Positions 1-7,203 of a stretch of DNA of 33,518 bases are shown piece by piece (the first letter of the stretch is position 1; each line of letters opens with the position of its first letter). The position numbers and the translations under genes were made by a program. The notes beneath the pieces were generated by a model. The model saw only the letters and a list, made by a program, of their open reading frames with translations, was not told where the DNA came from and searched no databases. This DNA comes from an uncultured bacterium (GTDB lineage Bacteria > Spirochaetota > UBA4802 > UB4802): NCBI GenBank assembly GCA_937920495.1, contig CALEUQ010000013.1, positions 1-33,518 on the forward strand, in the 5' to 3' direction.

Positions 1-1
1 C

Positions 2-274
2 GAGCGCTTTAAAGACAGCATTGTGGAATTTGCCGATAATCCACGCATGTATTTATTCAACTTAATCTGGTATTTTGCCAATAATCCGGTACGTGCAGGC
101 AAGGTACAAAGTCCGTTTGAAAGCTATTTTGGCGGATCAAAAGCCTATTTTGACAAAAACTTTAGCCCTACCATAAAAATTACACTGCATCACTATTTCT
201 TAGAGCTGGGAAATACATTAGAGGAATGCATTGCACAGCTGTATGCGTATGTAACAGGTGAGTTAATTTGCTGA
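2..274 (+). CDS. REP-associated tyrosine transposase (Y1/IS200-like), C-terminal part
   Basis: The reading frame is open from the left edge, so only the last 90 or so residues are present and the true start lies outside the window. The segment MYLFNLIWYFANNPVRAGKV, followed by a Ser-rich SPFESYFGG stretch, matches the conserved tail of RAYT/TnpA-REP proteins (usual form: YIxxNPVRAGLV then a WSSY-type motif). These single-strand HUH transposases are associated with short palindromic (REP-like) repeats. The catalytic HUH motif and tyrosine would be upstream and cannot be checked. The family assignment rests on this C-terminal motif. The frame ends with TGA and no terminator is evident. HUH transposition makes no target duplications, so this enzyme is not an obvious mover of the 9-bp-duplicating elements elsewhere in the window. 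Confidence 0.65.
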   Translation, partial: ERFKDSIVEFADNPRMYLFNLIWYFANNPVRAGKVQSPFESYFGGSKAYFDKNFSPTIKITLHHYFLELGNTLEECIAQLYAYVTGELIC

Positions 275-409
275 TAATGTAAATTTTTAAATTTTTAAAA
301 TATTTTCCAATTTACAGAAAAATACGTTTGTTCACTATTGTATACACTTGCGTTACATATGGTTTGAATACAAAACACGCATTCAATTTATTTCAAAGGT
401 TTAATACAC

Positions 410-1843
410 ATGTTAGATATAGTAAAAAAGCCGGTATTGCGCATTCATATGATTGGTATCTGTGGTGTGGGAATGAGCGCACTTGCAGGGATGCTGCAGC
501 AGCAGGGGCACTATATATCTGGCTCTGACACCGATGTGTATCCACCAATAAGCACACAGCTTGAATCATTGCGAATACCACTTTACAGAGGATTTAGCTC
601 TGACACCATTATGAAGCTTCAGCCGGATCTTGTTATTATAGGTAATGCAATAAGTCGTGGAAACCCGGAAGTGGAGATTGTTTTAAATAACCGCATACCG
701 TATGTATCAATGGCTCAGGCTCTGTATTATTTTTTCCTGTGGGATAAAGAAACTATTGGTGTGGCAGGTACTCATGGAAAAACTACTACAGCGTCGCTTC
801 TGGCATATATTCTTGACCGGGCTGGTATGCAGCCATCATTTTTTATTGGCGGTATTCCCAAAAATTATGGGAAAAATTATCATGTAGGCAATGGAAGATA
901 TTTTGTAATAGAAGCTGATGAGTATGATTCGGCATATTTTGAAAAGATTCCCAAATTTATGGTGTATCGACCTACTCATTGCATAATGACATCGCTTGAA
1001 TTTGACCATGCAGACATTTACAAAAATATTGATGAGATAGTAGTGTGGTTTGCTCGCTTGAAAAATATTATACCTGCAAATGGATGTATTGTGTTTAATA
1101 ACATGTATCCACATTTATGCGCACTGCATAGCACACCGCTTTCGGTTACAGTAAGTTATGGTGGTTCTGGCGCTGATTGTGTCTACCAGTACGATGATGG
1201 CATTCTCACAATTGCAATGAATGGCAAAAGAGTAGAAGCAAAACCAAAAATTTTTGGCAACTTTAACTATCAGAATATTGCAGCAGCAGTAGCAATGGCT
1301 CTGACACTTGGTGTATCTGAAGGGGCAGTGGTTTTAGCCATTGAGTCCTTTGAGGGGGTAAAGCGCAGACAGGAAATCCTTTATTCCAGTAACTATCTCA
1401 CAATTATTGAGGATTTTGCACATCATCCCACAGCAATAAAAAATGTGTTGCATGAGGTGTCAGAGCACTATCCACATTCATATATCATTGCACTGTATGA
1501 ACCGCGATCGGCAACCAGCAGGCGTAATGTGTTCCAAAATGAGCTGCCTGCAGCATTTAAAGATGCAGATTTCGTCATCATGAAACGGCCATATCGCCTG
1601 GATAAGGTGCCAGAGCACGAACAGATTAATATTGAAAAAGTAATTGCTGATATAAGGGGTCAGAGCATTACGGCGCATGTGTATGACACGGTTGAGGAGA
1701 TGGTACATGAAGCATTTACACAGGTACATTCTCAGGTACATTCTCCACATACGGTGATGGTTGTCATGAGCAATGGTGGTTTTGACGGCATCTATGATTT
1801 GCTTGTTTCACAGGCAAAAAAGCTATTTGGGACAGATGAATGA
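410..1843 (+). CDS. mpl: UDP-N-acetylmuramate:L-alanyl-gamma-D-glutamyl-meso-diaminopimelate ligase
   Basis: Mpl joins recycled murein tripeptide to UDP-MurNAc with ATP hydrolysis in the cytoplasm, bypassing the MurC, MurD and MurE steps. It is a member of the Mur ligase family. Visible features are an N-terminal Rossmann-like IGICGVGMSALAG segment (residues 15-27), the SDTDVYPPISTQLE segment typical of Mpl rather than MurC (about 39-52), the ATP-binding P-loop GTHGKTTT (120-127) and EADEYDSAYF (168-177). After these come LEFDHADIY and a C-terminal ligase domain with FAHHPTAIKN. The length of 477 residues fits the family. ATG at 410 is preceded by AAAGG about 10 nt upstream. A perfect 12-bp tandem duplication (1721-1744) adds a repeated QVHS near the C terminus. 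The gene implies meso-diaminopimelate peptidoglycan and its recycling. It appears to be transcribed alone, with the trp leader region following. Confidence 0.9.
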   Translation: MLDIVKKPVLRIHMIGICGVGMSALAGMLQQQGHYISGSDTDVYPPISTQLESLRIPLYRGFSSDTIMKLQPDLVIIGNAISRGNPEVEIVLNNRIPYVSMAQALYYFFLWDKETIGVAGTHGKTTTASLLAYILDRAGMQPSFFIGGIPKNYGKNYHVGNGRYFVIEADEYDSAYFEKIPKFMVYRPTHCIMTSLEFDHADIYKNIDEIVVWFARLKNIIPANGCIVFNNMYPHLCALHSTPLSVTVSYGGSGADCVYQYDDGILTIAMNGKRVEAKPKIFGNFNYQNIAAAVAMALTLGVSEGAVVLAIESFEGVKRRQEILYSSNYLTIIEDFAHHPTAIKNVLHEVSEHYPHSYIIALYEPRSATSRRNVFQNELPAAFKDADFVIMKRPYRLDKVPEHEQINIEKVIADIRGQSITAHVYDTVEEMVHEAFTQVHSQVHSPHTVMVVMSNGGFDGIYDLLVSQAKKLFGTDE

Positions 1844-1860
1844 AAGTAATAAAAAAATTC

Positions 1861-1879
1861 TTGACATTTAATGTATAAT
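1861..1879 (+). promoter_or_regulatory. promoter elements before the trp leader
   Basis: A perfect TATAAT lies at 1874-1879 and a perfect TTGACA at 1861-1866, but only 7 bp separate them, so they cannot be the two halves of one sigma-70 promoter. The TATAAT lacks a recognisable -35 at 16-18 bp, and the TTGACA lacks a good -10. I take this as the probable promoter region of the trp leader, with the exact start unresolved. A start near 1886 would place the leader peptide ATG about 35 nt into the transcript. Confidence 0.35.
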
Positions 1880-1920
1880 TCATCCATTGTTTAGAAGATT
1901 GCAATGAACATGTTATATAC

Positions 1921-2001
1921 ATGATAGTGGGTAAACTTAACATAACAGCTATTTTAATTTGGTGGTGGTGGCGCCAGGATAACATATATCCGGGCGCTTG
2001 A
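1921..2001 (+). CDS. trpL: trp leader peptide (attenuator), 26 residues
   Basis: ATG at 1921 opens a 26-codon frame ending at TGA 1999-2001. Residues 14-17 are four consecutive TGG codons (1960-1971), giving IWWWWRQD, the signature of a tryptophan attenuator control peptide. Trp is otherwise rare, so four in a row immediately upstream of a tryptophan synthase gene is very unlikely by chance. The stop codon falls just past the first hairpin of the leader, as in classical trp attenuators. There is no strong ribosome-binding site before ATG 1921. A seven-codon frame counting its stop (1904-1924) ends in an ATGA overlap with this ATG, which could couple translation. GTG 1927 is an alternative in-frame start that keeps the same Trp codons. 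It is too short for ordinary gene finders. Confidence 0.85.
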   Translation: MIVGKLNITAILIWWWWRQDNIYPGA

Positions 2002-2069
2002 GGAAATTTATTTACACAGGAAAATCCTTAAAGGCTACGGATACTATATGTTAACCGTAGCCTTTTTAT
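1969..2069 (+). promoter_or_regulatory. tryptophan transcription attenuator (alternative hairpins)
   Basis: Three mutually exclusive pairings can be drawn. (1) A pause hairpin starting inside the Trp codons pairs GCGCC at 1971-1975 with GGCGC at 1993-1997, and continues inward with GG/CC and AT pairs after one mismatch. (2) An antiterminator pairs 1998-2004 (TTGAGGA) with 2025-2031 (TCCTTAA), and may extend to 1993-1997 with 2033-2036. (3) The terminator pairs 2030-2040 with 2055-2065. The 3' side of pairing 2 overlaps the 5' side of the terminator stem. A ribosome stalled at 1960-1971 for lack of Trp-tRNA would mask region 1 and favour the antiterminator. A ribosome that reaches the stop at 2001 would cover region 2 and allow termination. 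Pairings were found by eye, without energy calculation. Confidence 0.75.
2030..2069 (+). terminator. rho-independent terminator of the trp attenuator
   Basis: An 11-bp perfect stem, AAAGGCTACGG (2030-2040) with CCGTAGCCTTT (2055-2065), has a 14-nt loop and is followed by TTTTATTT. It ends about 50 bp before the trpB2 start codon, where it can only be a conditional terminator. Confidence 0.85.
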
Positions 2070-2117
2070 TTGCAGTGCGTAATATTTTAAAATTAAATGA
2101 TTCAAAAGGAGGATACA

Positions 2118-3482
2118 ATGGCAAAGGATTCTACCAAGATACAGTTGCCGGAAAAGGAGATGCCACGGCAATGGTATAATATTCTGGCCGATTTGCCAAA
2201 ACCTATGGACCCACCCATAAGCCCTGCTACCGGAAAACCGGTAACACCAGATGAATTGCATGCTATTTTCCCCATGGGGTTAATAGAGCAGGAAGTGAGC
2301 CCAAAACCATATATTGACATACCGGAAGATGTGTTGCACATCTATCGTTTATGGAGGCCTTCACCGCTTTTCAGAGCCAGGCGGCTGGAAGCAGCATTGG
2401 GTACACCAGCCAATATTTACTATAAGTACGAAGGTGTTTCGCCTGCAGGAAGCCATAAATTGAACACTGCAGTAGCTCAGGCATATTATAATAAGCAGGA
2501 AGGCATAAAAAAACTGGCAACCGAAACTGGTGCAGGGCAGTGGGGTAGTGCTCTGTCACTTGCTGGCAATTTCTTTGGCATTGATGTACATGTGTATATG
2601 GTACGGGTAAGCTATGAGCAGAAGCCATACCGCAAATTTATGATGGAAACATGGGGAGCAACCGTGACACCAAGTCCAAGTAATCTCACCAACAGCGGAA
2701 GAGAGATATTAAAACAGGATCCCAGCAGTCCCGGCAGTTTGGGGATTGCAATAAGTGAGGCTGTGGAAGAGGCTGCAAACAGCAAGGATACCAATTATTC
2801 TTTAGGTAGTGTATTGAATCATGTGTGTTTGCATCAGACCATCATTGGCCTTGAAACATTGAAACAGTTTGAAATGGTTGATGATTATCCGGATGTAGTC
2901 ATTGGTTGTGTTGGTGGGGGCTCAAACTTTGCAGGGCTTGCATTCCCGTTTGTGAGGGATAAAATCAATGGCAAAAAGATCGATATTATTGCAGTTGAAC
3001 CAGCAGCATGTCCCACATTAACCAAAGGCATTTTTACCTATGATTTTGGCGATGTTGCAAAACTTACGCCAATCATGCCCATGTATACATTGGGCCATTC
3101 ATTTATACCGCCTTCAATACATGCAGGGGGTTTGCGCTATCATGGCATGTCACCACTGGTAAGCTTTTTATACCATGAAGGATTAATATCAGCAATGGCA
3201 TTGCATCAGAAAGAATGCTTTGAAGCTGCAATTTTATTCTCAAAGACCGAAGGGATTATCCCTGCTCCTGAATCATCTCATGCAATACGGGCGGCAATAC
3301 TTGAAGCGCAGAAAGCAAAGGAAGAAGGCAAACAGAAAACTATCGTATTCAATTTAAGTGGCCACGGTCATTTTGACCTTGCATCGTATGATAAGTTCTT
3401 ATCAGGCCAGCTTGAAGATTACGAATATCCAAAAGAATTAATTGATAAGGCATTGCACGATTTACCAAAAGTTGGAAAATAA
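2118..3482 (+). CDS. trpB: tryptophan synthase beta chain, TrpB2 type
   Basis: PLP-dependent enzyme that condenses indole with L-serine to give tryptophan. The TrpB2 class is longer than TrpB1, as here (454 residues), and often works without a neighbouring trpA. Class features include [19 protein letters not shown] (about 81-99), the PLP lysine in GSHKLNT (Lys114), and the phosphate-binding GGGSN (266-270). The start is set at ATG 2118 because a near-perfect AAAAGGAGG lies 6 nt upstream. An earlier in-frame ATG at 2097 would place that ribosome-binding site inside the gene. The gene follows a trp attenuator with four Trp codons, so the cell controls it by tryptophan supply. That supports true tryptophan synthesis rather than a side role. 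No other trp gene is in the window. Confidence 0.92.
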   Translation: MAKDSTKIQLPEKEMPRQWYNILADLPKPMDPPISPATGKPVTPDELHAIFPMGLIEQEVSPKPYIDIPEDVLHIYRLWRPSPLFRARRLEAALGTPANIYYKYEGVSPAGSHKLNTAVAQAYYNKQEGIKKLATETGAGQWGSALSLAGNFFGIDVHVYMVRVSYEQKPYRKFMMETWGATVTPSPSNLTNSGREILKQDPSSPGSLGIAISEAVEEAANSKDTNYSLGSVLNHVCLHQTIIGLETLKQFEMVDDYPDVVIGCVGGGSNFAGLAFPFVRDKINGKKIDIIAVEPAACPTLTKGIFTYDFGDVAKLTPIMPMYTLGHSFIPPSIHAGGLRYHGMSPLVSFLYHEGLISAMALHQKECFEAAILFSKTEGIIPAPESSHAIRAAILEAQKAKEEGKQKTIVFNLSGHGHFDLASYDKFLSGQLEDYEYPKELIDKALHDLPKVGK

Positions 3483-3540
3483 TGTGTGTATGGGGGGCGT
3501 ATGTTTTTTGGCCCCTGTATAATATTTTACTATGAAAAGA

Positions 3541-3658
3541 CACTAATAATTCCTTATAAAATATTTTGTTAATAAAATGGTGTACACCTGCCGCATTCGG
3601 CGGCGGGTGTACAATTTGTTTATTATGTTCACAAATTTTATTTAATGAATACATCGTG
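3541..3658 (+). mobile_element. MITE-like element, copy A (118 bp, 9-bp target duplication)
   Basis: Begins CACTAATAATTCCTTA and ends with ACATCGTG, which is the inverted end CAC..A.T.ATTCCTTAAA in partly mutated form. The centre is a GC-rich hairpin, GTGTACACCTGCCGC...GCGGCGGGTGTACA, near 3580-3613. It is flanked by perfect 9-bp direct repeats ATGAAAAGA (3532-3540 and 3659-3667). The right copy is the first three codons of the lipoprotein gene, so insertion happened exactly at that gene's start codon. The upstream copy of ATGAAAAGA now runs into CAC TAA TAA in the element. The end's AAGGA is altered here to AATGA. It has no coding capacity. Confidence 0.85.
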
Positions 3659-5098
3659 ATGAAAAGAATACTTTTCACACTGCTTTTTATAATAGGCTGT
3701 TCTCAGAGGTTTCCTGATTACACACCATTTACTGCACAGCTTATCTATGACCAGTCACATAACAATGTGTGGGGATTGTGGGATCACGGCTATTGTGGTT
3801 ACTCACATGTAGCACTGATGCTACAAAAGTATGGTATTCCTGCTTCGGTTAATCTAAAAACACTTGATGAATGTATATCTTCTTTGCCTTCTGCTGGTTA
3901 TACAAATTCAATCTTGATGCTTTCTGTTGCTAAGTATCAGCAGTTTGACAATCGCCAGGTAGATGCAATATGTAATTATGTGTATAGCGGTGGCCTTCTG
4001 TTTGTTATTGCAGAACACGACAATATGTATGATAGCGCAGCATTTTTGAATGCGGTAACTAAAAAGATTGGCATAACCATCAACAGCGATGCAGCGGGCA
4101 AAGATAATATAAACTTACAGTCACTTGATGATTTGAATAACAGAGCCTATTCAAAAAAATTCAAACTAAGAAATGTTGTGCACATGCTTTCGGCTTCGTT
4201 AAAAGGGATGAATAACACGTGTCAGGTGCTGCTTTGCGATGATGCAACGGATGCAGTGATTGCTGCAGGATGCACGTATGGCAAAGGCAAAATGCTTGTG
4301 GTGGGCGACAGCGAGATGTTCTGGAATGCTGATGGCAGGGTTGGTATACATGCTGGCGATAACATATTGTTTTTCACCCGGTGCATAGAATGGCTTCTTG
4401 AAAAAAAATTATCGCGCATAGTTCACACTACAACGCCGCTACCATGTTTTGATGCTTTCAACTCGGGTGTAGCCATTGACAGCTCGCCTTCCGGTGTTAA
4501 GCATTTTTTTGAAGCACTTACAGAAAAAATTCCTTCACTTGCACACGATGAATCCATCAACATAATTGTAAATCCAAAGCCTGATTGTAGATTGCATCAC
4601 AAAAAAAGAAATGTTATCTTTGTAGAGCCATATCAAAATCTTTTGCCGGCAACAGTGTGGGGCAAACGCCTTCTTTCAATGGGTGCAGTAAATACAAAAC
4701 CTTATTCTTTTTTTGGCGATAGTAACTGTGAAATGCTCCCCTGCTTTATCACCGATGGCGATAGAAACTTTTTTGATGTTGTAATTAACCATAATAGAAA
4801 AAAGCTTTACTTTCATAGACTTGCAGGCTTTTCAAAAAAAGGAAACGCAGGTGTTCTTTTGCATATCCCTTCATCGTTGTGGGGTGAAACAAGCCATCCC
4901 GGCCTGGAGATTTTAAATGACGGAATACCCTTATATCAGCCAAACGATTATGACAATGTGGGCTTTCTGTATGCAGATAGGAATCTTTTAGTGGTTGGAG
5001 ACGCTGATGCTATCGCCAATCAAAACCGTGATACTGAAACATTTGAACAGATAGTTACTATAGTTTCGCACTGGATACATACTGGACGTATTGAATAA
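3659..5098 (+). CDS. putative lipoprotein with amidotransferase-like (DUF4350-like) fold, function unknown
   Basis: 479 residues. The N terminus MKRILFTLLFIIGCSQ is a lipoprotein signal with lipobox IIGC and acylated Cys14, so the protein should be membrane-anchored and exported. The mature part opens with a segment around YDQSHNNVWGLWDHGYCGYS. GGLLFVIAEHDNMYD follows at roughly 120-135 and GKMLVVGDSEMFW at roughly 215-227, a pattern like the DUF4350/class I amidotransferase-like fold (strand, then a GD-type turn). The C-terminal half is unassigned and ends with another VVGDADAIANQN turn. No catalytic triad is obvious. ATG 3659 is preferred because it starts the signal peptide. In-frame GTG 3656 belongs to the mobile element end. 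Element A separates this ATG from an ancestral TATAAT near 3518. The annotation is structural only. Confidence 0.6.
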   Translation: MKRILFTLLFIIGCSQRFPDYTPFTAQLIYDQSHNNVWGLWDHGYCGYSHVALMLQKYGIPASVNLKTLDECISSLPSAGYTNSILMLSVAKYQQFDNRQVDAICNYVYSGGLLFVIAEHDNMYDSAAFLNAVTKKIGITINSDAAGKDNINLQSLDDLNNRAYSKKFKLRNVVHMLSASLKGMNNTCQVLLCDDATDAVIAAGCTYGKGKMLVVGDSEMFWNADGRVGIHAGDNILFFTRCIEWLLEKKLSRIVHTTTPLPCFDAFNSGVAIDSSPSGVKHFFEALTEKIPSLAHDESINIIVNPKPDCRLHHKKRNVIFVEPYQNLLPATVWGKRLLSMGAVNTKPYSFFGDSNCEMLPCFITDGDRNFFDVVINHNRKKLYFHRLAGFSKKGNAGVLLHIPSSLWGETSHPGLEILNDGIPLYQPNDYDNVGFLYADRNLLVVGDADAIANQNRDTETFEQIVTIVSHWIHTGRIE

Positions 5099-5107
5099 AT
5101 TTTTATC

Positions 5108-5135
5108 TTGACTGTGCTGGGCTTGCTATCATAAT
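5108..5135 (+). promoter_or_regulatory. sigma-70 type promoter for hisF
   Basis: TTGACT (5108-5113), a 16-bp spacer and CATAAT (5130-5135), one mismatch to consensus in each box, lie 46 bp before hisF and 10 bp after the preceding stop. Confidence 0.6.
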
Positions 5136-5181
5136 TATTGCTTGCTTGTAGTAAACTTATGTAAAAGGAAATAAAAATAAT

Positions 5182-5946
5182 ATGAAAACAATTAAAATTA
5201 TGCCTTGCCTTGACATGAAAGATGGCAGGGTTGTAAAAGGTGTTAATTTTATCAATATTAAAGATGCAGGCGACCCTGTTGAAAATGCTGCTTTCTATCA
5301 GGCAGAAGGTGCTGATGAGCTTGCAATGCTTGACATAGCTGCCACGGTTGAAAACCGCAAAACACGTCTTGAATGGGTAAAAAATGTTGCCAGCACTATC
5401 ACTATACCTTTGACGGTTGGTGGTGGCATTGGTACTTTAGAGGATATTGAACTGGTACTTGAGGCAGGTGCATCAAAGGTATCAATGAACAGTGCTGCAG
5501 TTAAAAATCCCGACCTTATTGATGAAGCAGTAAAACGCTTTGGCTCTGACACCATAACCATTGCCATTGACGGGAAGCGCAATAGTGCACTCCCTTCTGG
5601 TTTTGAGGTTGTAGTTGCTGGTGGTACAACAGCAACTGGGAAGGATGCGGTTGCCTGGGCTGTTGAATGCCAGAAGCGTGGTGCTGGTGTGCTTCTCCCC
5701 ACAAGCATGGATGGTGATGGCACCCTGAAAGGGTATGACATACCATTCACCCGGGCTATTGCTGAGGCTGTGTCTATCCCGGTAGTTGCATCAGGCGGGG
5801 CAGGTGAATTAAAGCATTTTTATGAAGCGGTTACGGAAGGCAAAGCACAAATACTGCTTGCTGCATCAGTGTTTCATTTCAGGACTTTTACTATAAAGCA
5901 GGTTAAGCAATATTTGAAAAACCAAGGTATCGAGGTTAATCTATAA
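5182..5946 (+). CDS. hisF: imidazole glycerol phosphate synthase cyclase subunit
   Basis: HisF uses ammonia delivered by HisH to convert PRFAR into imidazole glycerol phosphate and AICAR, linking histidine and purine synthesis. The protein is a (beta/alpha)8 barrel of 254 residues, the normal length. Catalytic acids are visible as Asp11 in PCLDMKDGRVVKG and Asp130 in IAIDGKR, with the conserved Lys19. Phosphate-binding turns are VGGGIG (79-84), TSMDGDGT and ASGGAG near the C terminus. ATG 5182 has an AAAAGGA about 12 nt upstream. hisH and the rest of the his pathway are not adjacent, so partners must be encoded elsewhere. The gene has its own promoter and is followed by tRNA-Gly on the opposite strand. 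Confidence 0.93.
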   Translation: MKTIKIMPCLDMKDGRVVKGVNFINIKDAGDPVENAAFYQAEGADELAMLDIAATVENRKTRLEWVKNVASTITIPLTVGGGIGTLEDIELVLEAGASKVSMNSAAVKNPDLIDEAVKRFGSDTITIAIDGKRNSALPSGFEVVVAGGTTATGKDAVAWAVECQKRGAGVLLPTSMDGDGTLKGYDIPFTRAIAEAVSIPVVASGGAGELKHFYEAVTEGKAQILLAASVFHFRTFTIKQVKQYLKNQGIEVNL

Positions 5947-5953
5947 AAAAATG

Positions 5954-6024
5954 AGCGGGTGATGGGAATCGAACCCACGCTATCAGCTTGGAAGGCTGAA
6001 GTTCTACCATTGAACTACACCCGC
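5954..6024 (-). tRNA. tRNA-Gly (anticodon TCC)
   Basis: Read on the minus strand, the 7-bp acceptor stem GCGGGTG/CACCCGC encloses a D arm (GTTCAATGGTAGAAC), an anticodon arm CAGCCTTCCAAGCTG with TCC, and a T arm GTGGGTTCGATTCCCAT. The discriminator base is T, usual for glycine. CCA is not encoded. Confidence 0.95.
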
Positions 6025-6039
6025 CTATATGTGCAGCAG

Positions 6040-6066
6040 TGTTTAGCAAAGCCTGCTTTTTGTCAA
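6040..6066 (-). promoter_or_regulatory. promoter of tRNA-Gly
   Basis: On the minus strand, TTGACA (complement of 6061-6066), a 15-bp spacer and TAAACA (complement of 6040-6045) lie 16 bp from the mature tRNA end. The spacer is short, so this is tentative. Confidence 0.4.
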
Positions 6067-6129
6067 TCAATAAATGTTTCTTCAGGCAAAGACGGCGGTA
6101 ACTATCGCCAAATAAAAATAAAAAAATAC

Positions 6130-6158
6130 TTGTAAAACAATCTTTATTATTTTATAAT
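6130..6158 (+). promoter_or_regulatory. sigma-70 type promoter for the 6264-9804 operon
   Basis: TTGTAA (6130-6135), a 17-bp spacer and a perfect TATAAT (6153-6158). It would give a 5' untranslated leader of about 100 nt before ATG 6264. I found no riboswitch-like structure in that AT-rich leader. Confidence 0.6.
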
Positions 6159-6263
6159 ACCATTATAATAAAAAATCAAAAAATTATTTTATTTTTGATT
6201 ATTTTATGTGTAGTTAGTGCGTGTTACGTATTCATATTAAATTCTGGAAAAAGAGGGAAATCC

Positions 6264-7169
6264 ATGGAAACAACATTTTATTCATTAGCTACTAAGGCGA
6301 GCTTTAACAAGGCTTTAAATCACTTCTTTAGCGTCAATGATGTTGTTGATGAGGTTGAAGGGGGAAGAAATTTTGCTGATGTGGTTAATGCTATGCTTGC
6401 AGAAGGGGATTTAATGGTGGACCAGGTGTTGCCAATGGTTGGGGCTATTTTGCGTGATAAATATCAGTATACGTACGATTCATATAATGTACCGGTCACA
6501 ATGAATGATTTCAGCAAAATGGTTGAGGAAACATCAAAATGGACAGCACTTGATATTGTTATAGTGTATTTTAATGTCAATGGTGAGCCAATCCTCATCA
6601 ATCCAAAAAATGCAGCCCACTGGGACAGGGTTCGTGAAATTGTTCGTGATCAGCTTATGGTCATCTATGTAAAAAAGAAAAAAGAATCAAATCCAAAGGT
6701 TGAAAATGAAGCCATAAATGCTATTGAAGAGATGATTGCCGGAAAGGATGTGTTTATCAACAAAGAATTTATTGATGAAACGATTGCTGTGAAAGAAGTT
6801 AAAAAGCCATCACCTGCAGCTGTTGCGGCTGCCGGAAAGAAGAATATGACGCCAAAATACGCTGTGACAGTGACCAATGAGCTTTTCCATAACGGTAATG
6901 TTGAAGCGTGGAAGCGTATTATTGAAAGCTTCAAGGTTTCACATCCTGATCTGGATGTGTTAATCTTCCATGAAGGTGAAAAGATTAATGATATCAACTC
7001 GCTTTTTAAGTGGGGGAAAGTAAAACACGGTGACCCTATATTCTTCCAGGTTGTGGGGGAAAATATACGGGATGTGTCAAAGTTGCAGAAGTACCTGTTT
7101 GAGGGTGCTTCACCACGGTTTGAACAGTTTTTGAAGATAGCTGTTGGGAAAGTATTAAATCTTTTCTAA
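6264..7169 (+). CDS. conserved-looking cytoplasmic protein of unknown function, upstream of the PPDK-like gene
   Basis: Not recognised. 301 residues with no signal peptide and no membrane segment. It appears to have two parts: an acidic/hydrophobic N-terminal part (about 1-150, containing VVYFNVNGEPILINPKN-like strands) and a C-terminal part of about 90 residues (KYAVTVTNELFHNG... to the end). A Pro/Ala/Lys-rich linker (PSPAAVAAAGKK, around 185-200) joins them. ATG 6264 is chosen because AGAGGGAAA lies just upstream. The longer frame from 6195 would add an unlikely hydrophobic stretch encoded by the AT-rich leader. Only 34 bp separate it from the PPDK-like gene, and a strong promoter lies upstream of both, so they are probably one operon. 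A functional link with that enzyme is inferred from position only. Confidence 0.6.
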   Translation: METTFYSLATKASFNKALNHFFSVNDVVDEVEGGRNFADVVNAMLAEGDLMVDQVLPMVGAILRDKYQYTYDSYNVPVTMNDFSKMVEETSKWTALDIVIVYFNVNGEPILINPKNAAHWDRVREIVRDQLMVIYVKKKKESNPKVENEAINAIEEMIAGKDVFINKEFIDETIAVKEVKKPSPAAVAAAGKKNMTPKYAVTVTNELFHNGNVEAWKRIIESFKVSHPDLDVLIFHEGEKINDINSLFKWGKVKHGDPIFFQVVGENIRDVSKLQKYLFEGASPRFEQFLKIAVGKVLNLF

Positions 7170-7203
7170 TGCCATATGAAACAAATTAAAAAGAGAGGGT
7201 AGT

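Noticed and set aside
2..274. RAYT transposase as mobiliser of the MITE-like family
   Set aside because: Y1 HUH enzymes do not generate target duplications or need terminal inverted repeats; the elements show both.
3490..3526. Terminator after trpB2 (GGGGC...GCCCC)
   Set aside because: The stem is only about 5 bp and is not followed by a T-tract, so it was not annotated.
5298..5750. 150-codon minus-strand frame inside hisF, and similar long antisense frames (for example 9171-9521)
   Set aside because: They lie fully inside strongly conserved genes and encode low-complexity products typical of antisense shadows.
6195..6263. N-terminal extension of the 6264 gene
   Set aside because: The extension is encoded by the AT-rich leader between promoter and gene, and ATG 6264 has a proper AGAGGGAAA upstream.
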